NCBI RefSeq assembly: GCF_900108365.1
Contig: NZ_FNWQ01000007.1
Location: forward strand, 1 to 64,000
Direction of reading: 5' to 3'
DNA length: 64,000 bases
Source of the DNA: Chryseobacterium culicis
Lineage (GTDB): Bacteria > Bacteroidota > Bacteroidia > Flavobacteriales > Weeksellaceae
The notes below the pieces were generated by a model. The model saw only the letters and a program-made list of their open reading frames with translations, made no database searches and had not been told where the DNA came from. A program made the translations under genes and the position numbers. Positions 1-7,130 of the stretch are shown one piece after another. Within the stretch, counting starts at the first letter, position 1. The number at the start of each line of letters is the position of its first letter.

Positions 1-1
1 A

Positions 2-490
2 ATGCTTAATGGAGATAGCTCACATGCCAGTGGTTATGATATACCTCTTACAGGCGCTGCTGATATTCCTGTTACTACAACGGCTGATGAACCAGATCCT
101 GGTCAAATGATTACATTATATAGGGGTGTTTCATCAAAAATATTTCATAATGATAATAGCCAATATATAAATGCACATTTTGGAATTGCAATTCCGAAGG
201 AATATTATCAAGTAAGTTCACTTTTTGGTCCTCATAATGACATGGAAGCACACGCTGGAGGAGACAATCTTAGTATTTGGACAAGTTGGACTACCAGTAA
301 GGAAACTGCTAGAGATTTTGCTACAGGAGTAGCTTTTGGACCAGCAGTTCCTGGAATTATAATGTCAAAAAGTTTCAAGATTGGTGTAGCAAATCCTAAT
401 CCCTTTAATTTAGGGGAGGCCGAATGGCTTGTTCCTGGTGTAGTTTATGGTGCAAAAGTCGAATATGTTCGTCCTAGACCTGGACAATAA
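2..490 (+). CDS. C-terminal toxin tip, ADP-ribosyltransferase-like (partial at left edge)
   Basis: This is probably the 3' end of a larger Rhs-type or other polymorphic toxin whose body lies left of the window. The first in-frame ATG is at base 2, so the true start cannot be seen. The visible 162 residues carry the three blocks of R-S-E ADP-ribosyltransferase toxins: an arginine in LYRGVS (R41), an S-T-S-like strand WTSWTTS followed by an FA helix (S95-S99), and an E-x-E before the last strands (GEAEWLVPG, E139 and E141). Enzymes of this fold move ADP-ribose from NAD to a target protein; the target here is unknown. A small unrelated gene starts 29 bases downstream, the usual place for an immunity gene. 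The motifs are seen; the toxin role is inferred from family and context. Confidence 0.65.
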   Translation: MLNGDSSHASGYDIPLTGAADIPVTTTADEPDPGQMITLYRGVSSKIFHNDNSQYINAHFGIAIPKEYYQVSSLFGPHNDMEAHAGGDNLSIWTSWTTSKETARDFATGVAFGPAVPGIIMSKSFKIGVANPNPFNLGEAEWLVPGVVYGAKVEYVRPRPGQ

Positions 491-519
491 ATAATTTACT
501 CTAAAATAATATCAAAAAA

Positions 520-843
520 ATGAATGAATTAATTTATTCTAAAATAAAAGAATATGATCCTCAATTAAATGATTTTGAAATTTCATATTCAAATCACGCT
601 TTAATTCTTGATGATTTAGTTTCCTTGTATAAAGGAAGAAATAAGATGGCTAAAAGTGAAAGTATAAAAGAATTAACATATGAGATCTTAAATAATCTTC
701 TTTTAATTAAAAACGAATCTATTAGATATGTAAAGTTTGTTGTTGTGAGATATGATATGATCAGTAGGCTCTTTGTTTTTAATGAAGATTATTCAAAAGT
801 TTTTTTTGATTTCATAGTTCCAAATGAAAATAATTCACAATAA
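520..843 (+). CDS. Candidate immunity protein of the ADP-ribosyltransferase tip
   Basis: This small cytosolic protein of 107 residues is rich in Lys, Asn, Ile and Tyr. It has no signal peptide, membrane segment or domain that I recognise. The start ATG at 520 is preceded by an A-rich stretch, as usual in this group. Its position 29 bases behind an ADP-ribosyltransferase-like toxin tip, and before the next displaced Rhs tip, is the classic slot of an immunity gene. The assignment rests on position only. It could instead be an unrelated orphan of the accessory region. Confidence 0.5.
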   Translation: MNELIYSKIKEYDPQLNDFEISYSNHALILDDLVSLYKGRNKMAKSESIKELTYEILNNLLLIKNESIRYVKFVVVRYDMISRLFVFNEDYSKVFFDFIVPNENNSQ

Positions 844-893
844 GACTAAAATAAAAAACAAGTATATTATTTCAAGTATATTGGTAATAAAGC

Positions 894-916
894 AGAGCAT
901 TGAAATTCAATGCTCT
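894..916. repeat. Junction hairpin 1 (AGAGCATTG stem)
   Basis: AGAGCATTG and CAATGCTCT flank a five-base AAATT; counting the loop ends as paired gives an 11-bp stem around one base. The hairpin follows the first immunity gene and comes directly before the orphan Rhs-core reading frame. The same stem core (AGAG-T/C-ATTG) with a five-base loop returns at 2631-2661 and 3857-3887, again at cassette boundaries. There is no strong T-run, so a terminator role is uncertain. Confidence 0.7.
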
Positions 917-1900
917 GATATTAAAATATAACGGCAAAGAGCTTCAGGAAACAGGCATGTACAGCTACGGATGGAGAGACTATATGCCGGATTTAGGAAG
1001 ATGGAACGGGATAGATCAGCTTGCAGAAAGCTATCTATCTACCAGTCCATTTGCTTATGTAGCCAATAATCCTGTATCAAGATTTGATGTGGACGGAAGA
1101 TGGATGGATGATTCAGTGCATATTACAGATACTACAGGACAGACCTTTGGGTTTCACGGATCGCAGTATAATCCTCTGATGTCTTTCAGTACGTATGACG
1201 GGATGCATACTAATGAGGGTTCTGGCGTTACAGATAATGGAAATAATAGAATTGCCCAAGGACCTAAGCCTAGTATTTTTGAGACAATAGGTAATTTCTT
1301 CAGAAATTTATTTGGTCGGAATAAAACTAAAAATAAAGTAGAAGTTGGACCAGCTGAAAAAATTTCAGAAGAGCGGTTTTCAAACCAGATTAGTACTTGG
1401 CAAATTGTTAGTGCTTTGTTGTTTAATAGTACAGACCCTTATTCAGGCAATTGAAAATATGGGTGTAGGATCTTATGCAGAGGAAAGAGAGAATGCAGGT
1501 ATAGTTGCTACGCTTTTTATAAATCCTGAAGCAGCTTCTGAAGGACTTTAAAGAAAAGCACTGTCTAGAGAAGCCATGTCAAAAATCTAGGGAGCTGGCC
1601 CAAAAAGAATTGATCCACAGAATCTTCCAAAAAGTGTAACAGAAGATTGGGTTGAAATCTTAGCAGGAAGAGGTGTAAAACAACTTGATGAATTTGGAGT
1701 ACAGGCCGTTACTCAAAATAGATCAGGAATAAGCCCAAAATGGGTTGGATCATTAGAGTGGAAAATAAAAGATGTTCCTGGCTCTGTTAGATTAAATTAG
1801 CAGCAGAATTGTTCAACATCCTGATGGGAAATGAGGACTGGCTATTGATCATGATTATACAAAAATTATAAATTTACCGACAAGTTCGGCAGTAAAATGA
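900..1900 (+). pseudogene. Displaced Rhs-core plus toxin tip, broken
   Basis: The first part encodes the end of an Rhs repeat-associated core: YNGKELQETGMYSYGWRDYM, then PDLGRWNGIDQLAE, then YVANNPVSRFDVDGRW. No Rhs body precedes it and its only upstream start is a TTG inside the hairpin, so it looks like an orphan, displaced tip. The frame stops at 1452-1454 and continues one frame over to 1551. It then runs through stop codons at 1549 and 1588 and shifts once more near 1800. The last readable part (RIVQHPDGKWG, then DHDYTK) resembles the end of small secreted nuclease tips. The final TGA at 1898-1900 overlaps the next ATG. The broken state is seen directly; a BECR-type RNase identity for the tip is a guess supported by the barstar-like neighbour. 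Confidence 0.7.
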
Positions 1901-2601
1901 AAATAGAATTTTTATTAGAAGAACACTTATTGCTTACAACAAGCTATATAAAATTGATTTATAAAAAAGATTTTGATAAAATAATCATACGGAGAGAACA
2001 TATTAAGTTTATCAATTTACAATTTGGAAAACTATTACTAAAAGATTTAATAATTAGGGTTTCTTTTAAAGCTTTTAAAAACGAATATGTTTTTAATGCA
2101 TCTGATATTACACTTAACACAAAAGAAATTAGCATATCAGGAATTCTCAATGATCCATTAGGAATATATGATCAAGGATATATTGATAATTTTAAACTAC
2201 TTACTGATCAAAAAGGAAAAATAAAATGGTATGATCTGAATGATAAACAAAAATATTATTATTTAAGAGGATGTGTTTTACTAGTTGGAGTAAAAGAGAA
2301 TATAGATAATAAAAACTCAACAATAATTATTGATCTATCAAATGTACAAATTGATTTAGATGTATATTATGAAATTGGAAAATCTTTTTTTACTTCGTTC
2401 GGTTATTTTGGCACTGAATTCCATTCTTTTAGAGACTGTTTAGTTAGCATCAAAGAATCGTTAAATCAAAGAGAAAATATGCCAATTTTAAAAATAAAGG
2501 GATATAAAAATTTTGAAAAAAATTTTTCAAACAATATTCTATTCAGTGACTTTTATGAGAAATTCACAAATGTTGGTTTCAAGATTGAAAATGTGAAATA
2601 A
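1897..2601 (+). CDS. Immunity-type protein with barstar-like C-terminal half
   Basis: This 234-residue cytosolic protein starts with an ATGA overlap on the stop of the broken toxin tip, so the two were one translational unit. Residues 1-120 are unfamiliar and rich in beta-strand-like segments. Residues about 142-230 fit the barstar pattern: IIIDLSNV, a spacer helix, then FGYFGTEFHSFRDCL, which matches the barstar G-x-N-x-D-A-L-x-D-C-L core with D180, C181 and L182 kept. Barstar proteins block RNases of the barnase type by covering the active site. The frame is intact although its partner is broken, as expected for an orphan immunity gene kept for protection. The barstar call is from pattern only and needs a profile search. 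Confidence 0.6.
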   Translation: MKIEFLLEEHLLLTTSYIKLIYKKDFDKIIIRREHIKFINLQFGKLLLKDLIIRVSFKAFKNEYVFNASDITLNTKEISISGILNDPLGIYDQGYIDNFKLLTDQKGKIKWYDLNDKQKYYYLRGCVLLVGVKENIDNKNSTIIIDLSNVQIDLDVYYEIGKSFFTSFGYFGTEFHSFRDCLVSIKESLNQRENMPILKIKGYKNFEKNFSNNILFSDFYEKFTNVGFKIENVK

Positions 2602-2630
2602 GGTTTAACATTCCGAACAGATAGGCAATA

Positions 2631-2661
2631 AATTAGAGTATTGGTTTTCAATACTCTAATT
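2631..2661. repeat. Junction hairpin 2 (13-bp perfect stem)
   Basis: AATTAGAGTATTG and CAATACTCTAATT form a perfect 13-bp stem around a five-base loop GTTTT. It lies 30 bases after the barstar-like gene, and TTTTAAAA overlaps and extends past its 3' end. It could act as a terminator for the immunity gene. It shares its stem core with the hairpins at 894 and 3857. Confidence 0.75.
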
Positions 2662-2920
2662 TTAAAAACATTTGTAAAATCACCTTGGAAATGCCAGGGT
2701 AAGTTTTGTAAAAAACAGCGAAGGAGCTCCTGAAAATAAAATTGAAACTAGTGACTTGTTAAAAACTATACTTTTGTTTTATTGGTAGAAATACAAAACT
2801 TAACGGTGGTAGAACAAGTTTTCAAGAAGCTATTGTACAATTTGGATTGAAGGTAAAAGTCTTGTTGAAGCAATAAATAAATTTGCTACATCTTACCCCT
2901 GCCCTTAAATTTATAATATT
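2662..2920 (+). pseudogene. Remnant of a polymorphic toxin tip (copy A)
   Basis: No open frame spans this gap, but pieces of protein can be read across shifting frames: KNSEGAPENKIETSDLLKT, then NTKLNGGRTSFQEAIVQFG, then GKSLVEAINKFATS, ending at a TAA near 2907. A stop falls after LLFYW and at least two frameshifts are needed. The same pieces recur at 3888-4140. The gene that follows is an intact immunity-type gene, so this is most likely its decayed toxin partner. Confidence 0.6.
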
Positions 2921-3220
2921 ATGAATAATAAAAAATTTTGTTGTAAAAAATTCGAGTATTATTATACTGGAGAAAAAACGATGGGACTTAATTTTAGGAT
3001 TGTAAAATATGGAATGAATGTTCTTATTAAAGAAGCTAAATTTTATAGTAAAAAAATAGAAGATGTTTGTAGTAAAGCCTTTTTTATTACTGAAGGATAC
3101 AGTGATAAAATCACCGATTTTAAAATCAAAAAAATCGTAATTAATTATTGTCCTTTTTGTAATCAAAAACTTAGAGATTTTTATACATCTGATGATTATG
3201 TACAGGAAACTATTGAATAA
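2921..3220 (+). CDS. Cysteine-pair immunity-type protein, paralog 1
   Basis: This 99-residue protein has a CC pair near the N terminus (C7, C8), a conserved GLNFRIVKY block, a CPFC pair (C77, C80) and the ending DDYVQETIE. The CC and CPFC pairs could bind one zinc ion; this is inferred. Three related copies follow at 3317, 3536 and 4141. Small proteins of this type are common in flavobacterial Rhs and toxin loci beside broken toxin tips, so an immunity role is likely, though no tested function is known to me. The start is the ATG right after TATAATATT, which the decayed copy at 4141 shares. Confidence 0.6.
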   Translation: MNNKKFCCKKFEYYYTGEKTMGLNFRIVKYGMNVLIKEAKFYSKKIEDVCSKAFFITEGYSDKITDFKIKKIVINYCPFCNQKLRDFYTSDDYVQETIE

Positions 3221-3316
3221 GATCTAAGGCATTTTTAGTTAGTATTTACAAAAGAAATCTGATGAAGTTTTAAGTAAACTAACTATGTTATATATTCCTA
3301 AAAATTAATTAAAAAA

Positions 3317-3448
3317 ATGAATACTAAAAATTTTTGTTGTGAAAATTTTAGATTTTACAATTCAGGTGACAATATAATGGGGTCTAATTTTAGGATTGTT
3401 AAATACATTGGAAAATTTAGAGAAAATATGCTTTTGCTCATAGGGTAA
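3317..3448 (+). pseudogene. Truncated cysteine-pair immunity gene, paralog 2
   Basis: This 43-codon frame starts MNTKNFCCENFRFYNSGDN and keeps the SNFRIVKY block, then ends early at a TAA. The C-terminal CPFC half is missing. Just before it, the bases up to 3308 read as a short toxin-tip end (DEVLSKLTMLYIPKN followed by a stop), so this was another toxin-immunity pair. It is too short to make the fold of its intact neighbours. Confidence 0.6.
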
Positions 3449-3535
3449 AATACTATTAATGTTCACTTAACCTGACGAGCTTCTCACTCCTATCTACAAA
3501 TAAATTAAAACCATTGTCCTTAAACTTAAAATAAT

Positions 3536-3823
3536 ATGAGTAATAAAAAATTTTGTTGTGAAAGACTAGAAGGCGCATATAGTGTACAGAATGGATTTGG
3601 TCTTAATTTTAGAATTGTGAAATTTACTGAACCTCTATATAGTAAATTAAAACTTATTAATCCAAATATGGTGGATAAAGGATTTGTTATGACATCAGGT
3701 TATATTCATACAATTAATGATGAAAAAACAATGAGTTTATTTATAAACAACTGCCCCTTTTGTGGCCAAAAATTAAGTGATTTTTATAAATCTGATGATT
3801 ACGTACAAGAAATAATTGGTTAA
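3536..3823 (+). CDS. Cysteine-pair immunity-type protein, paralog 3
   Basis: This is a 95-residue relative of the protein at 2921-3220. It keeps the CC pair (C7, C8), the FGLNFRIVKF block, the CPFC pair (C73, C76) and the ending SDDYVQEIIG. The middle (residues 31-65) differs strongly, as expected of immunity proteins matched to different toxins. No toxin reading frame precedes it: 3449-3535 shows only non-coding DNA. It therefore looks like an orphan immunity gene kept in an array. Confidence 0.6.
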   Translation: MSNKKFCCERLEGAYSVQNGFGLNFRIVKFTEPLYSKLKLINPNMVDKGFVMTSGYIHTINDEKTMSLFINNCPFCGQKLSDFYKSDDYVQEIIG

Positions 3824-3856
3824 AATATTGCTAACATCTCAACCATGTTGATCATA

Positions 3857-3887
3857 AATAAGAGTATTGGCTTTCAATACTCTTATT
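3857..3887. repeat. Junction hairpin 3 (13-bp perfect stem)
   Basis: AATAAGAGTATTG and CAATACTCTTATT form a perfect 13-bp stem with the five-base loop GCTTT. It lies 34 bases after the intact immunity gene. The stem differs from hairpin 2 only in its outer pairs, and both sides have changed together (TAGAG/CTCTA against AAGAG/CTCTT), so pairing has been kept by selection or by repair. Confidence 0.75.
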
Positions 3888-4140
3888 GTTAAAATATACA
3901 TCACCGTGGAAATACCAGAATAAGTTGTGCAAAAAACAGCGAAGGAGCTCCTGAAAATTAAATGGAAACTAGTGATTTGTTACAAACTATATTTTTGTTT
4001 TATGGTAGAAATACAAAACTTAACGGTGGTAGAAATAGTTTTCAAGAAGCTCTTGTTCAATTTGGATTGAAGGTAAAAATCTTGTTGAAGCAATAAATAA
4101 ATTTGCTACATCTTGCTCCTACCCTTAAATTTATAATATT
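3888..4140 (+). pseudogene. Remnant of a polymorphic toxin tip (copy B)
   Basis: This is the second copy of the decayed tip seen at 2662-2920, with the same readable pieces (NSEGAPEN, NTKLNGGRNSFQEALVQFG, VEAINKFATS) split by stops and frameshifts. It precedes a decayed immunity gene, so here the whole pair is lost. Confidence 0.55.
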
Positions 4141-4272
4141 ATGAATAATAAAAAATTTGGTGGTAAAAAATTCGAGTATTATTATATTGGAGAAAAAACG
4201 GGATCGATGCTTACATACATTAAAAGAATTAAACTAAATACAAATCATAATAAGAGCAAGACTTTCCTCTAA
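4141..4272 (+). pseudogene. Decayed cysteine-pair immunity gene, paralog 4
   Basis: The frame begins like paralog 1 (MNNKKFGGKKFEYYYIGEKT), but CC has become GG. After base 4200 the sequence no longer matches and ends at a TAA after 43 codons. The loss of both metal-type cysteines and of the C-terminal half makes it non-functional. It marks the right end of the accessory region. Bases 4273-4441 hold no gene, only AT-rich DNA with the probable promoter of the next gene. Confidence 0.6.
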
Positions 4273-4441
4273 CTCAATATTACTCATTTACTAAAATCAA
4301 ACACCCGTTCAATAATTATTCCTAATTATTACCATCTTCTATTGAAAACACAATGTTAATTAACAAATATTATTAACGTAAACACAATGTCAATCAGAAA
4401 ATTATCACTAACTTTAGTCATAACTTTAAAACCAATTAACT

Positions 4442-4807
4442 ATGTCACATATATTAGCTGGAGTATTTGCTCATCACAGCGACTACAAAAAACTGGAAAG
4501 TGATCTGGAAAATTCAGGATTTGAAAACGCAGATTACATTGTATACCTCAATGAAGGTTCCCACAACTCCCAATATCTGGCAAGTGTTACCGTACATGAT
4601 GGCAACCAGATTGACCTTGCACGAAATGCCTTTGTTCAGAATGCAGCCTTGAAATCATACCTGTTTGAGAACATGAACATCAATGAAACAAATTACGATA
4701 CCATCAAAAGGTACATTGATGCCAGAAACAGAGCCGAAATCCATAACAGCCCTGATATTAAAATCAAAACGTCAAGTGACGGCATGAATTCTGAAGTAAA
4801 ATTCTAA
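4442..4807 (+). CDS. Small stress-type protein (YflT-like N-terminal part)
   Basis: This 121-residue protein has no signal peptide. The N-terminal 70 residues (ILAGVFAHHSDYKKLESDL, then GFENADYIVYL) have the strand-helix-strand pattern of the general stress 17M / YflT domain, in which a short ferredoxin-like unit opens with V-G-V-F. The C-terminal part is hydrophilic and ends SDGMNSEVKF. The upstream DNA has two TAnCTTTA-like boxes at about 4408-4424. A hairpin terminator follows, so it is a single-gene unit before rsh. The stress role is inferred from fold resemblance only. Confidence 0.55.
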   Translation: MSHILAGVFAHHSDYKKLESDLENSGFENADYIVYLNEGSHNSQYLASVTVHDGNQIDLARNAFVQNAALKSYLFENMNINETNYDTIKRYIDARNRAEIHNSPDIKIKTSSDGMNSEVKF

Positions 4808-4831
4808 TCGATATAAAAATCTAATAGCCGG

Positions 4832-4860
4832 AGATCCGTAGTGCATACTGCGGATCTTTT
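4832..4860 (+). terminator. Intrinsic terminator after the stress-type gene
   Basis: AGATCCGTAGT and ACTGCGGATCT pair (one G-T pair) around the loop GCAT, followed by TTTT. It lies 25 bases after the stop at 4807. Confidence 0.8.
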
Positions 4861-4863
4861 ATC

Positions 4864-4894
4864 TTTGAAAAAACTAAAAATTTTCGTATTTTCG
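4864..4894 (+). promoter_or_regulatory. Promoter of rsh
   Basis: TTTG at 4864-4867, a 19-base spacer, then TATTTTCG at 4887-4894 is one base off the Bacteroidota consensus TTTG-N19-TAnnTTTG. Transcription would start near 4900, giving a leader of about 18 bases before the ATG at 4918. Confidence 0.6.
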
Positions 4895-4917
4895 TGATAT
4901 TATAGGCATGTGCACAA

Positions 4918-7128
4918 ATGAGTTACGATTTAGAACAGGAGAATAAAGAGATCCTTGCAAGATATAAGGATCTGATTTCTAATACATACAGAACATTGGA
5001 TGAGGAAAATAATAAGCTCATCCGAAAGGCATTCGACATCGCTCTGGATGCCCACAAGGATCAAAGGAGAAAATCCGGAGAACCTTACATCTACCACCCT
5101 ATTGCTGTTGCTAAAATTGTAGCCACAGAGATTGGTCTGGGAGCAACTTCTATTGCCTGTGCGCTTTTGCATGATGTGATTGAAGACTCTGACTATACCT
5201 ACGATGACCTGAAAAAAATATTCGGTGAAAAAATTGCCAATATCGTGAATGGACTGACTAAAATCTCCATCATGAACCACCAGAATATTTCCGTACAGTC
5301 TGAAAATTACAGAAAACTGTTACTGACATTATCAGAAGATTTCAGGGTTATTCTCATCAAAATTGCTGACCGTCTTCATAATATGAGGACCCTGGAAAGC
5401 ATGGCTCCCGATAAGCAGAAAAAAATTGCCTCAGAAACAGTCTATATCTACGCTCCTATGGCTCACCGCCTGGGGCTGTACAATATCAAATCTGAGCTGG
5501 AAGACCTTTCCTTAAAATATAACAGTCCTGAAGTATATAACGAGATCACGGAAAAATTGGAACTTGCCAAAGAAAACCGTGAAAGATATATCAACGAATT
5601 TACAAAAGAAGTATCGGCACGACTGGGTGAAGAAGGCCTAAACTTTAAAATCAAAGGACGTGCAAAAGCCATCTCCTCCATCTACAGAAAGATGCTGAAA
5701 CAGGGGGTTTCTTTTGAAGAAGTTTTTGATAACTACGCCATCAGGATTATCTACAAATCGGATGCGAAAAATGAAAAATTCTTGGCATGGAAGATCTACT
5801 CCATCGTTACGGATGTTTACCACAGTAACCCTTCCAGAATGCGTGACTGGATTACCCAGCCCCGTTCCACAGGATACGAAAGTTTGCATTTAACGGTTTT
5901 AGGCCCGGACAAAAAATGGATTGAAGTTCAGATCCGTTCAGAAAGAATGGACGAAATTGCCGAAAAAGGAGTTGCCGCCCACTACAAATACAAGGAAGGT
6001 TACAAACAGAGTTCTGATGACAGAAACTTTGAAAAATGGGTAACAGAGATCCGTGAGGTACTGGAACAGCAGCAGAATCTCTCTACTTCGGAACTTTTGG
6101 ATAATATTAAACTGAACTTATATTCTAAAGAAGTATTTGTATTTACCCCGAAAGGAGAAATTAAAATTCTGCCAACCAATGCTACCGCGCTGGATTTTGC
6201 CTTCTCCGTCCATTCCGATTTGGGAATGAAATGCCTGGGAGCTAAAATTAACGGAAAACTCGTTCCTATTTCCTACATCCTTCAAAACGGAGATCAGGTG
6301 GATATCCTCTCTTCTCAGAATCAGAAACCCAAATCTGACTGGCTGGAATTCGTAGTGACTTCGAAAGCCAAATCCAAGATCAAAAGTTATCTGAACTCCC
6401 AGAAAAACCAATTGGTAGAAGAAGGAAAAGAAATCCTGCAGAGAAAACTTCGTCATGCCAAAATCAATTTTAATGATGAAGAAATTAATAAGCTTCAGAA
6501 ATTTTTTAATTTAAAATCGTCTCAGGAACTCTTTCTTAAATTCCAAAGCAATGAACTTGATGTCAGCAGCTTAAGAAAATATATTGAAAGTAAAAATGTA
6601 TTTAATAACTTACTTTCAAGATTCAGAAAATCGCCCAACAAAAGCCAGCATTTCGAAGAGCACAAGGAAGAAAATCTTGACATGATTGTCTTTGGAAAGG
6701 ATGAAGAAAAGCTGAACTACAGCTACGCAAAGTGCTGTACGGTAATTCCGGGGGATAAAATCTTCGGTTTCATCACCATCTCAGACGGAATTAAAGTGCA
6801 CAGCGATACCTGTCCGAATGCCATTAATCTGAGAGCACAGTATGACTACCGTGTGATTCCCGCCAAATGGGTAAATGCGGAAAGCTTCAAAAACAGAGTG
6901 AAAATTGAAATTGAAGGACTGGACAGAATGGGTATGATTAACGATATCACTACCGTTATCAGCGGAAGTATGGGAATGGATATGAAAAGCATGTCTATTG
7001 AATCCAACAATGGTGTTTTCACAGGAAATATCAATCTGGAGGTCAAAAATAAAGGCCAGCTCGAAGAGACCTTTAAAAAACTTAAAAGTATCAATGGTGT
7101 TTCCATAGTGAGGCGACTACAATCATAA
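4918..7128 (+). CDS. spoT: Bifunctional (p)ppGpp synthetase/hydrolase (RelA/SpoT homolog)
   Basis: This enzyme makes and breaks the alarmone (p)ppGpp in the cytosol and so sets the stringent response. All parts of a long Rsh are present in 736 residues. There is an HD hydrolase domain with H46/H60 and HDVIED (85-90), then IKIADRLHNMRT. The synthetase domain has STGYESLHL around residue 318. A TGS domain spans about 400-465 (KEVFVFTPKGEI), then a cysteine-containing linker (YAKCCTVIPGD), then a C-terminal ACT domain from about 660. Both active sites look intact, so it is likely bifunctional. nhaA starts two bases after its stop and is probably cotranscribed. Confidence 0.95.
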   Translation: MSYDLEQENKEILARYKDLISNTYRTLDEENNKLIRKAFDIALDAHKDQRRKSGEPYIYHPIAVAKIVATEIGLGATSIACALLHDVIEDSDYTYDDLKKIFGEKIANIVNGLTKISIMNHQNISVQSENYRKLLLTLSEDFRVILIKIADRLHNMRTLESMAPDKQKKIASETVYIYAPMAHRLGLYNIKSELEDLSLKYNSPEVYNEITEKLELAKENRERYINEFTKEVSARLGEEGLNFKIKGRAKAISSIYRKMLKQGVSFEEVFDNYAIRIIYKSDAKNEKFLAWKIYSIVTDVYHSNPSRMRDWITQPRSTGYESLHLTVLGPDKKWIEVQIRSERMDEIAEKGVAAHYKYKEGYKQSSDDRNFEKWVTEIREVLEQQQNLSTSELLDNIKLNLYSKEVFVFTPKGEIKILPTNATALDFAFSVHSDLGMKCLGAKINGKLVPISYILQNGDQVDILSSQNQKPKSDWLEFVVTSKAKSKIKSYLNSQKNQLVEEGKEILQRKLRHAKINFNDEEINKLQKFFNLKSSQELFLKFQSNELDVSSLRKYIESKNVFNNLLSRFRKSPNKSQHFEEHKEENLDMIVFGKDEEKLNYSYAKCCTVIPGDKIFGFITISDGIKVHSDTCPNAINLRAQYDYRVIPAKWVNAESFKNRVKIEIEGLDRMGMINDITTVISGSMGMDMKSMSIESNNGVFTGNINLEVKNKGQLEETFKKLKSINGVSIVRRLQS

Positions 7129-7130
7129 TT

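Larger units (their letters stand above)
2629..2980 (+). repeat. Direct repeat module, copy A (about 350 bp)
   Basis: This stretch recurs at 3855-4200 with only scattered substitutions and small indels. Each copy runs in the same order: junction hairpin, remnant of a toxin tip, short spacer, and the first 60 bases of a cysteine-pair immunity gene. The copies part at the ACG ending at 2980 and 4200. Copy A goes on into an intact immunity gene; copy B goes into unrelated DNA. Confidence 0.85.
3855..4200 (+). repeat. Direct repeat module, copy B
   Basis: This is the second copy of the module described at 2629-2980, beginning with its own hairpin and ending inside a decayed immunity gene. It shows more damage than copy A, including both N-terminal cysteine codons changed to glycine (TTTGGTGGT against TTTTGTTGT). 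Confidence 0.85.
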
